From Cytophagaceae bacterium (GTDB lineage: Bacteria > Bacteroidota > Bacteroidia > Cytophagales > Flexibacteraceae), in contig JAIXYP010000040.1 of assembly GCA_027490155.1 (NCBI GenBank), positions 1-59,396 on the forward strand: a stretch of DNA of 59,396 nt, in the 5' to 3' direction. This document shows positions 34,178 through 43,440 of this stretch, piece after piece. Below the pieces are notes generated by a model. It was given only the letters and a program-made list of their open reading frames with translations. It was not told where the DNA came from and did not search any database. The number at the start of each line of letters is the position of its first letter. Position 1 is the stretch's first letter. The position numbers and the translations under genes are program-made.

Positions 34178-36694
34178 CTACAACAAGGTTCCTATCACTC
34201 TAAGGTTAAAGAACCTAGTTGAGAGGGTATTGGGTACGGCAAACTGGGTGTTAAACACATCTTTGACCCAAGTGTAGCTAATGGTGTTATCGACCCCAAG
34301 CAGGTTCAAGACCTCGAGGCCGCACCAGATATTGTCGAAAACATGGCCAGCTCCCTTGCCCCTAGTCAGGACGATGATCTTGCTGAATCCGATATCTACA
34401 CGGCGATATTGAGCCCCGCTTAGCATACCACGGTTTGCAAGGTCCCCAGGAGGGCCAAAAGGTAAGCCAGTACCCCAAACAGCATTAAGATATACCCTAG
34501 CACTAGGTGCATTTGGCAAGTGATCCTGAAAGAAAACAGAAGCTGTGATCAGCTGATCTGTTGGGCGTCGTGTCCAGCCAGATGGATTGCCATCGATTAG
34601 CTCCTTGGTCTGCATCACACCAAGGCTGATCCAGCTTTCGGCACCGTTGATAAACTCTCCGCTGAATCTTAGGTCTGTCCCTGCAGCATAAGCTACGGCA
34701 GAGTTGGTAGCAAAATACCGTAGTCGAACGTTGTCAACATCATAAGGCACTACGTTCCAGAGGTATTTATAATAGGCCTCGCCCGTGATCTTGAATGGCC
34801 GTCCCCATAGCTTGAGGTTATAGTCCGCCCCACCAATAAAATGGGCCGAGCTTTGGGCTAATAGACCAGTGTTTACCACCCCAGCAGCATTGCGCATCTC
34901 CCGATAGAACGGTGGCTGGTGGTAGATCCCGGTTGAAAGTTTAAAGATGATGTCCCTCGTGATCTCTGGTTTGTAGCTCAGCTGCACCCTTGGGCTTAGC
35001 AAATGCTGCCTGTTAAGGGTACTAAATTGATAGCGTAACCCATAGGTAATTGTGGTTGTCGAACTAGGCAGCCAGGTATGTTGGACATAGCCACTTACAC
35101 GGTTGGTAATGGTCTTGTTCGTAGCAAAGATGTAGGGGCTGACCCGCACAAAATCACTGCTGTCCACAAAGGTATATTCATCCAGCCGATCGTTGACCTG
35201 CTCTTGGGCCAAGGAGCCGCCAAACTCAAATTTGTTCCTAGGATCCAGGCGAAAGTAGTTTCTGTTCAGGACGTTAAGGATTATTGCATCTAAGTCATTG
35301 CGAGCGTATTGATAGTAGGTGCCGATGCCTCGCTCGCCCACACACTCATTAAAGTTGCTTTTGCTAGGGTCCTTCTGAACATCGCAAAGGCGGTATCCAC
35401 CTTCAATGTCGGTTCGTTCGCGTTCGGTGGTGTTGACTACCGAAAATGTAACGTCCGACTTCCAGTTGGGGTTATAGGTATGGGAAAGTTTGAGACCTGC
35501 TTGCCAGGTTTCATAAAAGAGCTTCTCTTGGCCAATAAAGGCAATGTAAAGTCTTAGGGTCTGGGTCAAGGTGCCAAAATCGGTTTCACGATCCTTGGGG
35601 CGCACCAAGTAGTTGTTATTAGCATAGCTTACCAAAAGACCTAGGGTCGTCGCTCGGCCTGCTGCGCTGTCTGCCTTGGTCGTGAAGTTGTAGTTGATGA
35701 ATGTCTGGGCATCAACAAAGTTGGGGAGGTACTCGCCCGTTACTGGTAGGCCTGAGGTCAAGAAACTTTGAGAAAAGAGGTACTGGCTGGACTTACGCCT
35801 CACACCAGCAACCCAAGACAGGCGATTGTTGAGCGCAGTGCCCTCTAGGCTAACAGCTTGGTTTAGGATACCTGCGGTTAATGAGCCACCAAACTTGGTA
35901 GGTGTTTTGTAAGCCACGTTAAGCACCGAGCTCAGTTTGTCGCCAAACCGTGGTTGCCATCCTCCTGAGCTAAACTCTACGCTTTTTACAATATCTGGGT
36001 TGACAAAGCTGAGTCCCTCTTGTTGCCCAGCCCGTACAAGGAAGGGCCTGTAAATCTCGATGTCGTTGACGTAAACCAAGTTCTCGTCAAAGTTCCCGCC
36101 ACGTACAGAGTATTGGCTGCTGAGCTCGTTGTTGCTAATAACGCCAGGTAAGGTTGCCAAAATCATATTAAAGTCACCAAACGTGCTGGGTAAGGTTTTG
36201 ATGTCTTTGGGTTTTAGCTCTGTGATACTGACTTGGTCACGGAACTTATCACTGGCCGTGATCTCCACCTCTGAGGTTTCGGTAGGTTTGAAACTTAGCA
36301 TAGGGGAGAGGGAATAAACCGTTTTGCCAGCTACTGGTTTGATAGCCTGTGTAAAGGCAAGGTAGCCAACATGCTGAAAACTTATGCTGACCGACTTGGC
36401 ACTATTGGCTGTGATGCTATACCTGCCAGTGCTATCAGTGTTAGTTTTGGCATTTTGACCTTTGATGATTACTTGGCAACCCTCGATCGGCGTACCATCA
36501 GCTTCTGTTACTCGCCCACTAATCGTAAGGGTAGATTTGGACTGTGCATTGGTTGAGAGGTTTGCTTCGTCTTGACTAAAGCCGGGCCGTGCAAGCAAGA
36601 GGGTAAGCATTAGGCAAAAGCACATAAGCCATCGACCACTTGCTGTGCTTCTATGCAAACATGTCCAAGAATGGAATTGATTATCCTTAGGCAT
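34178..36694 (-). CDS. TonB-dependent receptor
   Basis: An 838-residue outer membrane transporter. A signal peptide (MCFCLMLTLLLARPGFS) precedes a carboxypeptidase regulatory-like domain (LTISGRVTEADGTPIEGCQV). The plug follows (GDFNMILATLPGV, QYSVRGGNFDENLVYVNDIE), then a large barrel ending STRFFNLRVIGTLL. I see no SusD partner, so it is more likely a siderophore/cobalamin-type or orphan receptor than a glycan SusC. The frame is open to 36784, but the ATG at 36694 overlaps the rpe stop by 8 bases (ATGCCTAA) and gives a normal signal peptide; this also implies coupling to rpe. Confidence 0.88.
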   Translation of the reverse strand: MPKDNQFHSWTCLHRSTASGRWLMCFCLMLTLLLARPGFSQDEANLSTNAQSKSTLTISGRVTEADGTPIEGCQVIIKGQNAKTNTDSTGRYSITANSAKSVSISFQHVGYLAFTQAIKPVAGKTVYSLSPMLSFKPTETSEVEITASDKFRDQVSITELKPKDIKTLPSTFGDFNMILATLPGVISNNELSSQYSVRGGNFDENLVYVNDIEIYRPFLVRAGQQEGLSFVNPDIVKSVEFSSGGWQPRFGDKLSSVLNVAYKTPTKFGGSLTAGILNQAVSLEGTALNNRLSWVAGVRRKSSQYLFSQSFLTSGLPVTGEYLPNFVDAQTFINYNFTTKADSAAGRATTLGLLVSYANNNYLVRPKDRETDFGTLTQTLRLYIAFIGQEKLFYETWQAGLKLSHTYNPNWKSDVTFSVVNTTERERTDIEGGYRLCDVQKDPSKSNFNECVGERGIGTYYQYARNDLDAIILNVLNRNYFRLDPRNKFEFGGSLAQEQVNDRLDEYTFVDSSDFVRVSPYIFATNKTITNRVSGYVQHTWLPSSTTTITYGLRYQFSTLNRQHLLSPRVQLSYKPEITRDIIFKLSTGIYHQPPFYREMRNAAGVVNTGLLAQSSAHFIGGADYNLKLWGRPFKITGEAYYKYLWNVVPYDVDNVRLRYFATNSAVAYAAGTDLRFSGEFINGAESWISLGVMQTKELIDGNPSGWTRRPTDQLITASVFFQDHLPNAPSARVYLNAVWGTGLPFGPPGDLANRGMLSGAQYRRVDIGFSKIIVLTRGKGAGHVFDNIWCGLEVLNLLGVDNTISYTWVKDVFNTQFAVPNTLSTRFFNLRVIGTLL

Positions 36695-37361
36695 GGGCAG
36701 GGGAGCTGGCGAGCGATTGGAGCTGGTGATAGGTAGCTGCCAAATCAGGATTTTTGAACAAACTACTGCCAACCACCAATACATTGGCTCCAGCGGCAGT
36801 AATCTTCTGGATATTGTCAGGTCCTACACCACCATCGACCTCAATCAGAAAATGATTACCACTCTGTTGACCTAACAAGACGGTCTGTTCGATTTTCTTA
36901 TACGTCCCTTCGATAAATGCTTGGCCTCCAAAGCCAGGGTTGACAGACATCAAGCAGACTAAATCAATGAGGCCAGCTACGTCAGCCAAAGCACTAACAG
37001 GTGTATGGGGATTGAGGGCGACCCCTGCTTTCATGCCTGCAGCACGGATAGCCTGCAAGGTGCGGTGCAAATGGGTGCTGGCTTCAAGGTGAACGGTAAG
37101 TGTGTTGGCACCTGCCAAGGCAAAGTGGTCGACCCAGCGTTCAGGCTCCAGAATCATCAAATGAACGTCAAGGTGCAAATCAGTAGTGCGGTTAATTGCC
37201 TCAATAACGGGCAACCCAAACGAAATATTGGGTACGAACCGACCATCCATCACATCTAGGTGGAGCCAAGGGGCGCCTGCCTCACTAACCTGTTGGATAT
37301 CGTGTGCGAGGTAGGCAAAATTGGCGGCTAATAAGGATGGCGCAAGAATAGGAGCTAGCAT
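36687..37361 (-). CDS. rpe: ribulose-phosphate 3-epimerase
   Basis: A 224-residue TIM-barrel enzyme of the pentose phosphate pathway. Conserved segments are APSLLAANFAYLAHDI, WLHLDVMDGRFVPNISFG, LDVHLMILEPERWVDHFA, VCLMSVNPGFGGQAFI and IEVDGGVGPDNI, which carry the metal-binding His and Asp residues. Its stop overlaps the start of the TonB-dependent receptor by 8 bases. A TAATTTTG promoter word lies 5 bases before its ATG. It is divergent from the VTT protein gene. Confidence 0.95.
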   Translation of the reverse strand: MLAPILAPSLLAANFAYLAHDIQQVSEAGAPWLHLDVMDGRFVPNISFGLPVIEAINRTTDLHLDVHLMILEPERWVDHFALAGANTLTVHLEASTHLHRTLQAIRAAGMKAGVALNPHTPVSALADVAGLIDLVCLMSVNPGFGGQAFIEGTYKKIEQTVLLGQQSGNHFLIEVDGGVGPDNIQKITAAGANVLVVGSSLFKNPDLAATYHQLQSLASSPAHA

Positions 37362-37366
37362 ACGGT

Positions 37367-37374
37367 CAAAATTA
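37367..37374 (-). promoter_or_regulatory. -7-like element adjoining the rpe start
   Basis: Minus-strand TAATTTTG fits TAnnTTTG and lies 5 bases from the ATG at 37361, the same spacing as at hemE. Confidence 0.3.
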
Positions 37375-37413
37375 GCGTTTTTTGGCTTTCAGAATCTGCC
37401 TTATTTGCCACAA

Positions 37414-38226
37414 ATGCCCCAAAAGCCCAAAGATCAACCCGATGACCATAGCTCTGTGCCTACCAAAGCACAAGGCAATGATATTAGCTCTGATCTAGCC
37501 TTTCGACCTAACCCCTTAAGGCGTTTAGGTGCGAGTCTGCCCTGGATCTATACTTTGGTTGGGCCTGGCCTTGGAAGTGGGCTGGTGGCATACTATCTAG
37601 TTATCCAAGGGATGCCTCAGCATTTCTTGGGTCAAATATTGGGTTTGTTGGTTGTCTCAATTTTCCTAGGACTCGGGTTGTCACACGGTACGACTCTAGC
37701 TCTAATTCTAGGTTATCAACTTGGTATGGTTGGCATTGTCGTATGGGTGCCTGCCTTTATATTAGCCAATGTGGTGGGGCTCTTAGGGGCAAGATGGTGG
37801 CTTAGGGCAGCCGGCAACATAGATACCTTAATGATCAAAAATCCTAAGGCCAAGGACCAGATTCAGCGATTAGATCAACGTTTGGCTTCCCAAGGAGCGT
37901 GGGCCATTTTTTGGTTCCGAATGAGCCCTGTGGTGCCGTTTGCACTCGGGACGATGGTTTTGGCCCGTACCAAAATCAAAATGAGGACCATCTTTATAAT
38001 GGGACTATTGGGTGCTGTGCCAAGGACCTTGGTCGTTATGCAGCTCGGTACTTTGGCACCAGATATTCGCCTACTGCTTGAGGGCAAACAACAACCTACT
38101 TGGTCGATGGTAGTAGGAGTACTTCTGCTAGTGATTAGTGCGGTAGGCTTGTGGGTATGGGGGCGGACCCAGCTGGCCCAGCCAGATGCCCAAAAAACAA
38201 GTATCCAAGATAGATCGCCGCAATGA
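37414..38226 (+). CDS. VTT/DedA-family membrane protein
   Basis: A 270-residue polytopic protein of the VTT (TVP38/TMEM64, SNARE-associated) family. After a hydrophilic N-terminus there are hydrophobic helices (LGQILGLLVVSIFLGLGL, IVVWVPAFILANVVGLLGA). The family motif is AIFWFRMSPVVPFALGTMV, and IFIMGLLGAVPRTLVVMQLG follows. Relatives act as lipid scramblases or support membrane homeostasis. The ATG at 37414 is used; the frame is open to a TTG at 37321. Its last 92 bases overlap the SpmA-SpmB fusion gene on the other strand. Confidence 0.8.
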   Translation: MPQKPKDQPDDHSSVPTKAQGNDISSDLAFRPNPLRRLGASLPWIYTLVGPGLGSGLVAYYLVIQGMPQHFLGQILGLLVVSIFLGLGLSHGTTLALILGYQLGMVGIVVWVPAFILANVVGLLGARWWLRAAGNIDTLMIKNPKAKDQIQRLDQRLASQGAWAIFWFRMSPVVPFALGTMVLARTKIKMRTIFIMGLLGAVPRTLVVMQLGTLAPDIRLLLEGKQQPTWSMVVGVLLLVISAVGLWVWGRTQLAQPDAQKTSIQDRSPQ

Positions 38227-39418
38227 TACCAATTAGGTCCACCAAGAGGCCTGCTGTTGCTGCATAACGTGTCCGCTTGATGCCAACTGATCCAAAGTAA
38301 ACCGCCAAGACGTAGAATGTGGTTTCGGTGCTGCCTTGCAGAACGCAGACCAACCGGCCTGTGAAACTATCAGGCCCATAAGTTTTCATGGCCTCGACCA
38401 TCAGGCCACGGGCTCCGCCGCCACTAAAAGGCTTCATTAGGCCAGTGGGCAAGGCATTTACAAATCCAGTATCGAGGCCCAGTCCACTTGCCACAAATGC
38501 GAATCCTTGCAGTACATAGTCCAACGCGCCACTTGCCCTGAACACACCAATCGCAACTAACATGGCCAAAATGTATGGTATGATTTTGACTGCAGTTTCA
38601 AATGCTTGTTTCGCCCCGTCGATGAAGTGGTCATAGACGTTTAGGCCCTTTCGCATGCCGTAGGTTAGGATTCCGACTACAATTACTAACAAGATCAAAC
38701 TGCTGGCGCCTGCTGAAACCTTGCTCAGTTGTTCCTCTGGCATCCCAGCCAATAGGGTCACAAGGCCTGCAAGAAAGGCGCAGAAAACACCAAGCACACC
38801 AAGCACGACCCAATTGAGCAGATTGATACGCTGCCAAAGACTAACGATAATGATCCCGCTAATGGCTGAAATGCTAGTGCCGATAAGGCTTGGCAGAAAC
38901 ACGTCAGCAGGGTTGGATGCCCCTGCCTGAAGCCGCAATGCCATCACTGAAACAGGGATCAAGGTCAACCCTGCAGTATTGATGACCAAAAACATGATTT
39001 GTGCATTACTTGCAGTTTCTTTTTCGGGATTAAGGGTTTGAAGGCCTTGCATGGCTTTAAGGCCCAGTGGGGTGGCGGCATTATCCAATCCTAACATATT
39101 GGCACTAAAGTTCATTAGCATAGCCCCCATCACGGGATGGCCAGCCGGCACCTCTGGGAACAACTTGGCAAAGAACGGCGTCACCCAACGTGCCACAACC
39201 CCAATCAGACCTGATTGCTCACCAATATTAAGTAGACCCATCCAGAGTGCCATCGCCCCAGTCAAGCCTAGCGAAATCTCAAAACCTTTCTTCGCATTGT
39301 CGAACATAGCCTCTACTAGGCTAGGAAATAGGCTCATATCCCCTTCGACTATCGCCTTTAACGCTGCGATCACAAAGGCAATCAGGAAAAAGGCCAGCCA
39401 AATGTAGTTCAGGACCAT
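38135..39418 (-). CDS. SpmA-SpmB fusion, nucleoside-recognition (Gate) domain membrane protein
   Basis: A 427-residue membrane protein with two Gate domains in one chain, corresponding to the separate SpmA and SpmB spore maturation proteins of Firmicutes. The first half contains EISLGLTGAMALWMGLLNIGE and NFSANMLGLDNAATPLGLKA, the second VKIIPYILAMLVAIGVFRA and CVLQGSTETTFYVLAVYFGS. The fused form is usual in Bacteroidota; its substrate is unknown. It is the last gene of the minus-strand run from 45706, 47 bases after the periplasmic protein. Its 3' end overlaps the convergent VTT gene by 92 bases. Confidence 0.85.
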   Translation of the reverse strand: MVLNYIWLAFFLIAFVIAALKAIVEGDMSLFPSLVEAMFDNAKKGFEISLGLTGAMALWMGLLNIGEQSGLIGVVARWVTPFFAKLFPEVPAGHPVMGAMLMNFSANMLGLDNAATPLGLKAMQGLQTLNPEKETASNAQIMFLVINTAGLTLIPVSVMALRLQAGASNPADVFLPSLIGTSISAISGIIIVSLWQRINLLNWVVLGVLGVFCAFLAGLVTLLAGMPEEQLSKVSAGASSLILLVIVVGILTYGMRKGLNVYDHFIDGAKQAFETAVKIIPYILAMLVAIGVFRASGALDYVLQGFAFVASGLGLDTGFVNALPTGLMKPFSGGGARGLMVEAMKTYGPDSFTGRLVCVLQGSTETTFYVLAVYFGSVGIKRTRYAATAGLLVDLIGIIAAIYLGYLFFGHLAGPAGSAPIPTSLPH

Positions 39419-39465
39419 GATAGGGTTAGGGGATGGAACGGCAAGTAAGTCAGCAAAATAACGAC

Positions 39466-40635
39466 TTAATCTTTCCTGAAGCTATTGGCTAGGATTTGGC
39501 GAATGAGCGGGTGATAATACTTCCAGAAAAACCTACGCCGATCAGTATCATCAAGGATGGGATAGAACAAGAAGCTGATATGCTGCACACCTGCAAAGTA
39601 GGTGTTGTTGTACGGGATCGGATTGTCAGACCAGTCGCCACAGAAGTACCAGGCATTGGACCGCCCACCAAGCTGCATTGCTGCTGCAAAGGTCTTAGGG
39701 ATACGATGAAGACGCAAGATGGAGTCCCCTTTCGAATTAGGATTTAGCTCATACCGAGCCATGACTTTAGTGTCCGACGTGGGTTCCACAATGTCGATCC
39801 AGAATGGGTAAGGCATAGTGGCAGGCACGCCATATTCAGTCTGCATTTGTGGGCTTGATACGATCGTCGGGACCAAGGTAACCAAGTCCTTTTGGTCAGC
39901 TAAGATGTCTATGGTACCATTCTCGTGCACTATCACAAACCCAGGCCCAGCGAATCCATATCGACCTTGGTGTTGTTCCTTATACAACCGGACCACCCAA
40001 CGAGGTAGGTCTGGATTATTGGTGGTGTCAAGATTGTCAAAAACACGCCCTGTCCAGCCCGTGAACCTAAAGCCGAGCGCCTCCTCCACTTTTTGCCTTG
40101 GCCCTGCCTCAGTTGGCGAAGCCAGGAGGTTGAACTCCAACAAAGTCAGTTTCTTAGCCTGATAGTGCTGGACGATAAGATGGGCATCTTTGGCCGTTAG
40201 TCCGCCATAAACAAGACCGCTATGTTCGTTGATACTCCCCTTGTCGAACCACTCGTTGGCATAAATGCCGTATGTATCAGTGTAGTAAATCCCGTCAAAG
40301 GTATTCCCCAAGGCACCCAGCTCCTTCATCGAAAAATTCTCAAGATCATCCGTGTTGAACTTAGGCCGATTGGTAGGCTTAAAACCCATATAATCAATAA
40401 CAGGGTCATAGCTTTGTAGATTAGGATTGGTGTATCGCTCGTGTGTCAGGACCCAACTCAAAGATAGATGTTCGGGCACGCGGTCGTCTAATACCGTCTT
40501 ATCCATGATCAGTAGCTTAATTGGCACCTTGGGCCAACAAAGCCAGACCAACCAACTGATCAACGGTACGATGAGGATCAAACCCCAAAGCCAAAAGGTC
40601 CATTGTGGCCGTATGTGTTTTTGCCAAATGTCCAT
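39466..40635 (-). CDS. membrane-anchored periplasmic protein of the exopolysaccharide cluster, unknown family
   Basis: A 389-residue protein with one N-terminal membrane anchor (FWLWGLILIVPLISWLVWL, about residues 14-32) and a large, presumably periplasmic, domain. LLIMDKTVLDDRV, DGIYYTDTYGIYANEW, YGGLTAKDAHLIVQHYQAKK, LTLLEFNLLASPTEAG and EALGFRFTGWTGRVFD alternate strands and helices in a way that resembles a Rossmann or glutamine-amidotransferase-like fold, but I see no clear catalytic triad. I do not recognise the family. It lies 55 bases after the processive glycosyltransferase, where PNAG-type operons place a polymer-modifying enzyme, so a polymer-handling role is an inference. Confidence 0.65.
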   Translation of the reverse strand: MDIWQKHIRPQWTFWLWGLILIVPLISWLVWLCWPKVPIKLLIMDKTVLDDRVPEHLSLSWVLTHERYTNPNLQSYDPVIDYMGFKPTNRPKFNTDDLENFSMKELGALGNTFDGIYYTDTYGIYANEWFDKGSINEHSGLVYGGLTAKDAHLIVQHYQAKKLTLLEFNLLASPTEAGPRQKVEEALGFRFTGWTGRVFDNLDTTNNPDLPRWVVRLYKEQHQGRYGFAGPGFVIVHENGTIDILADQKDLVTLVPTIVSSPQMQTEYGVPATMPYPFWIDIVEPTSDTKVMARYELNPNSKGDSILRLHRIPKTFAAAMQLGGRSNAWYFCGDWSDNPIPYNNTYFAGVQHISFLFYPILDDTDRRRFFWKYYHPLIRQILANSFRKD

Positions 40636-40690
40636 AGGTTTCGTTTTGTGGCGGGCAGGTTAATTGGTGATCGAGGAAATTAGGCAAGCA

Positions 40691-42166
40691 CTAACTTGGT
40701 TTAGCAGCCGTTGCAGTGCTAGGACCACCATTTGGTAAAGGCCCAGCAACTGGTACTTTGGGCTGAGCACTTAATCCCGTCCGGACCATTTCGCCCCAGG
40801 TGTTTTTGCCGCGGCTCCAGTCGATGTTGCCACGGATGGACCAAATGAGTTGCCGTGGGTGATAAAGGATTGGTTCAAAAAAGGCAGTGGCCATTAGGCG
40901 GAATAGGTCCGACCAGGCGGGGTATTGCCTGAAACTGACCTCCTCGTACAGGATTGAACAGAAACTCAACATCACGGCATAGGCATAGATCAGGCCGATC
41001 ATAACCAAGGCAAATGGCCAATTGGCATATCCAAAGATCGCAAAGATTAAAAATGCAAACATCCCTAACACCTCTACGATCGGTGCCATCCATTCGAAGA
41101 AAAACCAATACGGATAGCTCACCATCCCGATAATTCCGTATTTCGGGTTGAAGAACATCTTGCGGTGAAGCAGTAGTGTCTCGATAGTTCCCCTAGTCCA
41201 TCGGTTGCGTTGCCTACCAAGGATTTTAGCATCCACGGGGGCCTCAGTCCAGCACAATGGGTCAGGGATGTACTTAACGGTATAAGGTAGTTTACGCTCT
41301 AGCATATAACCGCGCATACGAACAACCACCTCCATATCCTCACCTACGGTTTTGTGGTTGTATCCCCCTGCAGCGATCATGATGTGCTTGTCAAACAGAC
41401 CCAAAGCACCTGAGATCAGTAACAGACCATCCATTCGGGCCCAGGCCATACGCCCCATCAAAAAGGCACGGAAGTATTCCAGAACTTGGATTCGCGGAAA
41501 AAACTGACTTGGTACTTGGGTGCTGATCAACCTGCCATTCTCGATCTCGCAGCTATTGGCAACTCTGATTACCCCACCGACTGCGATAACAGGCTTGGTG
41601 CTTTCCATAAAAGGTTTGACCATTTTACAGATTGCATACTGTTCCAGAATACAGTCCACGTCGATGCAGGCAACAAGGTTTTTGCTGCTGACATTGATAC
41701 CGATATTGAGCGCATCCGCCTTGCCACCATTCACTTTATCAACCACTACAAGTCGCCGAAATGCGGCATTACGAGACCGATAAATGCCTCGCAGGGGTTT
41801 GGTCTGGAGCTTTAGGTTCACGACCTCGGGGCTGAGTACAAGGTCGTAAGCCTCAATCATCTTGGCTAGGGTGTCATCCTTACTACCGTCATTGACGATT
41901 ATGACCTCGTAGTTGTTATAGAATAAGGATAGCAGCGACTTGATGTTATCGACGATATTGAGCCCTTCGTTATAGGCAGGGGCGATCAAAGAGACGCCAG
42001 GTGCCAGCGGGCTTGCGACCAAGATGCCATAGTCAATATACTTGGTTTTACGTTTGTAATAAATCATCTCCATTGCAGCATATATGGCCAAAAACGCATA
42101 TGACGCCATCACCGTTAGGCTGAAGGCGAAAATGGCATGGTCAAAAAGCCAAACGAAGTAGTGCAT
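40691..42166 (-). CDS. processive family 2 glycosyltransferase (PgaC/HasA-like)
   Basis: A 491-residue membrane synthase. An N-terminal membrane helix (IFAFSLTVMASYAFLAIYAA) is followed by the catalytic domain. That has VSLIAPAYNEGLNI, VNDGSKDD (Asp93), CIDVDC (Asp169 and Asp171, the DxD site), the acceptor-side VGEDMEVVVRMRG, and RQRNRW (QxxRW at residues 319-323), the signature of processive synthases. Two to four C-terminal membrane helices and a Pro/Ala-rich tail follow. It should polymerise a beta-linked polysaccharide across the inner membrane, in the manner of PgaC, HasA or NodC. Neighbours are the HEAT protein (30-base gap) and the periplasmic protein. Confidence 0.88.
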   Translation of the reverse strand: MHYFVWLFDHAIFAFSLTVMASYAFLAIYAAMEMIYYKRKTKYIDYGILVASPLAPGVSLIAPAYNEGLNIVDNIKSLLSLFYNNYEVIIVNDGSKDDTLAKMIEAYDLVLSPEVVNLKLQTKPLRGIYRSRNAAFRRLVVVDKVNGGKADALNIGINVSSKNLVACIDVDCILEQYAICKMVKPFMESTKPVIAVGGVIRVANSCEIENGRLISTQVPSQFFPRIQVLEYFRAFLMGRMAWARMDGLLLISGALGLFDKHIMIAAGGYNHKTVGEDMEVVVRMRGYMLERKLPYTVKYIPDPLCWTEAPVDAKILGRQRNRWTRGTIETLLLHRKMFFNPKYGIIGMVSYPYWFFFEWMAPIVEVLGMFAFLIFAIFGYANWPFALVMIGLIYAYAVMLSFCSILYEEVSFRQYPAWSDLFRLMATAFFEPILYHPRQLIWSIRGNIDWSRGKNTWGEMVRTGLSAQPKVPVAGPLPNGGPSTATAAKPS

Positions 42167-42196
42167 CTGAACTATTGAAAGTTGGTCTTGAGATGT

Positions 42197-43315
42197 TTAG
42201 TGGGCAGATGGTGGTGAGATTAGTGGTGGGGGAGGGGGTGCCAACTCGGGCCAACGACCCAGTACATCATATCCGCTGCGTTGTAATGCTAATGCTGCCT
42301 CTACTCTGAGTCCATATTGGTCAGTTTCGATTACTTGCTCAAGCAATTGTTCCGACTCCATCGTTTGTAGGTTGCCAAGGCATTCAATCATCACCAACTG
42401 CATTTCAGGTTCGGCATCAGGCAAAAGATGTTCAATAAGTTCTGCGCCTACCGCAATATGAAAATAGCTCACAAATTGCCATACCTCGCGTCTCACCTCA
42501 AGGTGTGGATGCAGGCTCTTCATCAGCACATATGGCTGTAGATCAAGCTGGTTAAACAAACGAACCATCTTGATTGCAAAGATCACTACTGTATAATTAG
42601 GGCTCTGAAGCCAAGGCCTGAAGCTAGGTATCTTCTCTTTTGGTAGTTTGGAAAGCTCTGCGTAAAGGTTGGCCTGATGCCAGGCATGTATCGGGGTCTT
42701 GACCTCAGACAAAAAACCAAGGGGATGGTTTTCGTTGAGCTTCATTTCTGCAATTTGGGTCTGAAGTCGGACTAATTTGTTGCGGTGGTTCCGGTGTTGC
42801 TCAATGTAGGGTAGGGAGTACGGAACCTGCATTAAGGTAAGCTCGTTTACCGCCTCTGCCTGCTCATGCCATTCACCATAATTTAGGGTCTCAAGTGCTA
42901 AAACGTCATACAGGAGGCTGGTATAAAGTCGGTGTAAAGCGTTAGCCACCGAGCCGCGGACATGGCGGTTCATGTCCAACATCACCGCTTTGACAACCCT
43001 TCGTGCGAAGGAGTTACCCATGTATTGATGTTTGATTTTGGTGCTGGTCTCTTCCAACAACGCGGATAGCTCGCTCTCGGTGGCATCTTCGGCCATCATG
43101 ACGTATTCCATCAGCCAATCCGTTACAACAGCCTCAATGGCTATTTTTTTGCGTTGTTGCCTATGGGCATAAACCCGAGCGCCGACCGTGAAGACCCCAA
43201 TCCCGACCACCAATATCCAACTGATGATCATCAGCCAAGTCGCAATGGTCAGAACCAATTGCTGGGTAGGCATCAAGATCAGCTCAGCCAAGACTAAACT
43301 AGGGAGCTGGTGCAT
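42197..43315 (-). CDS. membrane-anchored HEAT-like repeat protein
   Basis: A 372-residue protein: an N-terminal membrane helix (TIATWLMIISWILVVGIGVF) then an all-helical cytoplasmic region. HEAT-like units are recognisable in the second half, for example PYVLMKSLHPHLEVRREVWQ, PEMQLVMIECLGNLQTMESE and YGLRVEAALALQRSGYDVLG. The C-terminus is proline-rich (APPPPPLISPPSAH). HEAT proteins of this kind act as scaffolds. Its position between the TPR-barrel and the synthase suggests an assembly or regulatory role at the inner membrane. The ATG at 43315 is used; the frame is open to a TTG at 43354. Confidence 0.75.
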   Translation of the reverse strand: MHQLPSLVLAELILMPTQQLVLTIATWLMIISWILVVGIGVFTVGARVYAHRQQRKKIAIEAVVTDWLMEYVMMAEDATESELSALLEETSTKIKHQYMGNSFARRVVKAVMLDMNRHVRGSVANALHRLYTSLLYDVLALETLNYGEWHEQAEAVNELTLMQVPYSLPYIEQHRNHRNKLVRLQTQIAEMKLNENHPLGFLSEVKTPIHAWHQANLYAELSKLPKEKIPSFRPWLQSPNYTVVIFAIKMVRLFNQLDLQPYVLMKSLHPHLEVRREVWQFVSYFHIAVGAELIEHLLPDAEPEMQLVMIECLGNLQTMESEQLLEQVIETDQYGLRVEAALALQRSGYDVLGRWPELAPPPPPLISPPSAH

Positions 43316-43440
43316 GACTTGGGTGACAATTTGCGAAGATATGGTCAAAGGCAACTATGGAGACCCTTTTCCACTAATGCCAAAAAGGAAGCATCAGCCA
43401 TTTGGGACTTACAGGATTATGCAAGTTAAGGTGGGCCAGC

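Noticed and set aside
34178-36694. SusC/SusD-type glycan utilisation locus
   Set aside because: The receptor has the carboxypeptidase-like N-terminal domain, but no SusD lipoprotein or glycoside hydrolase is adjacent.
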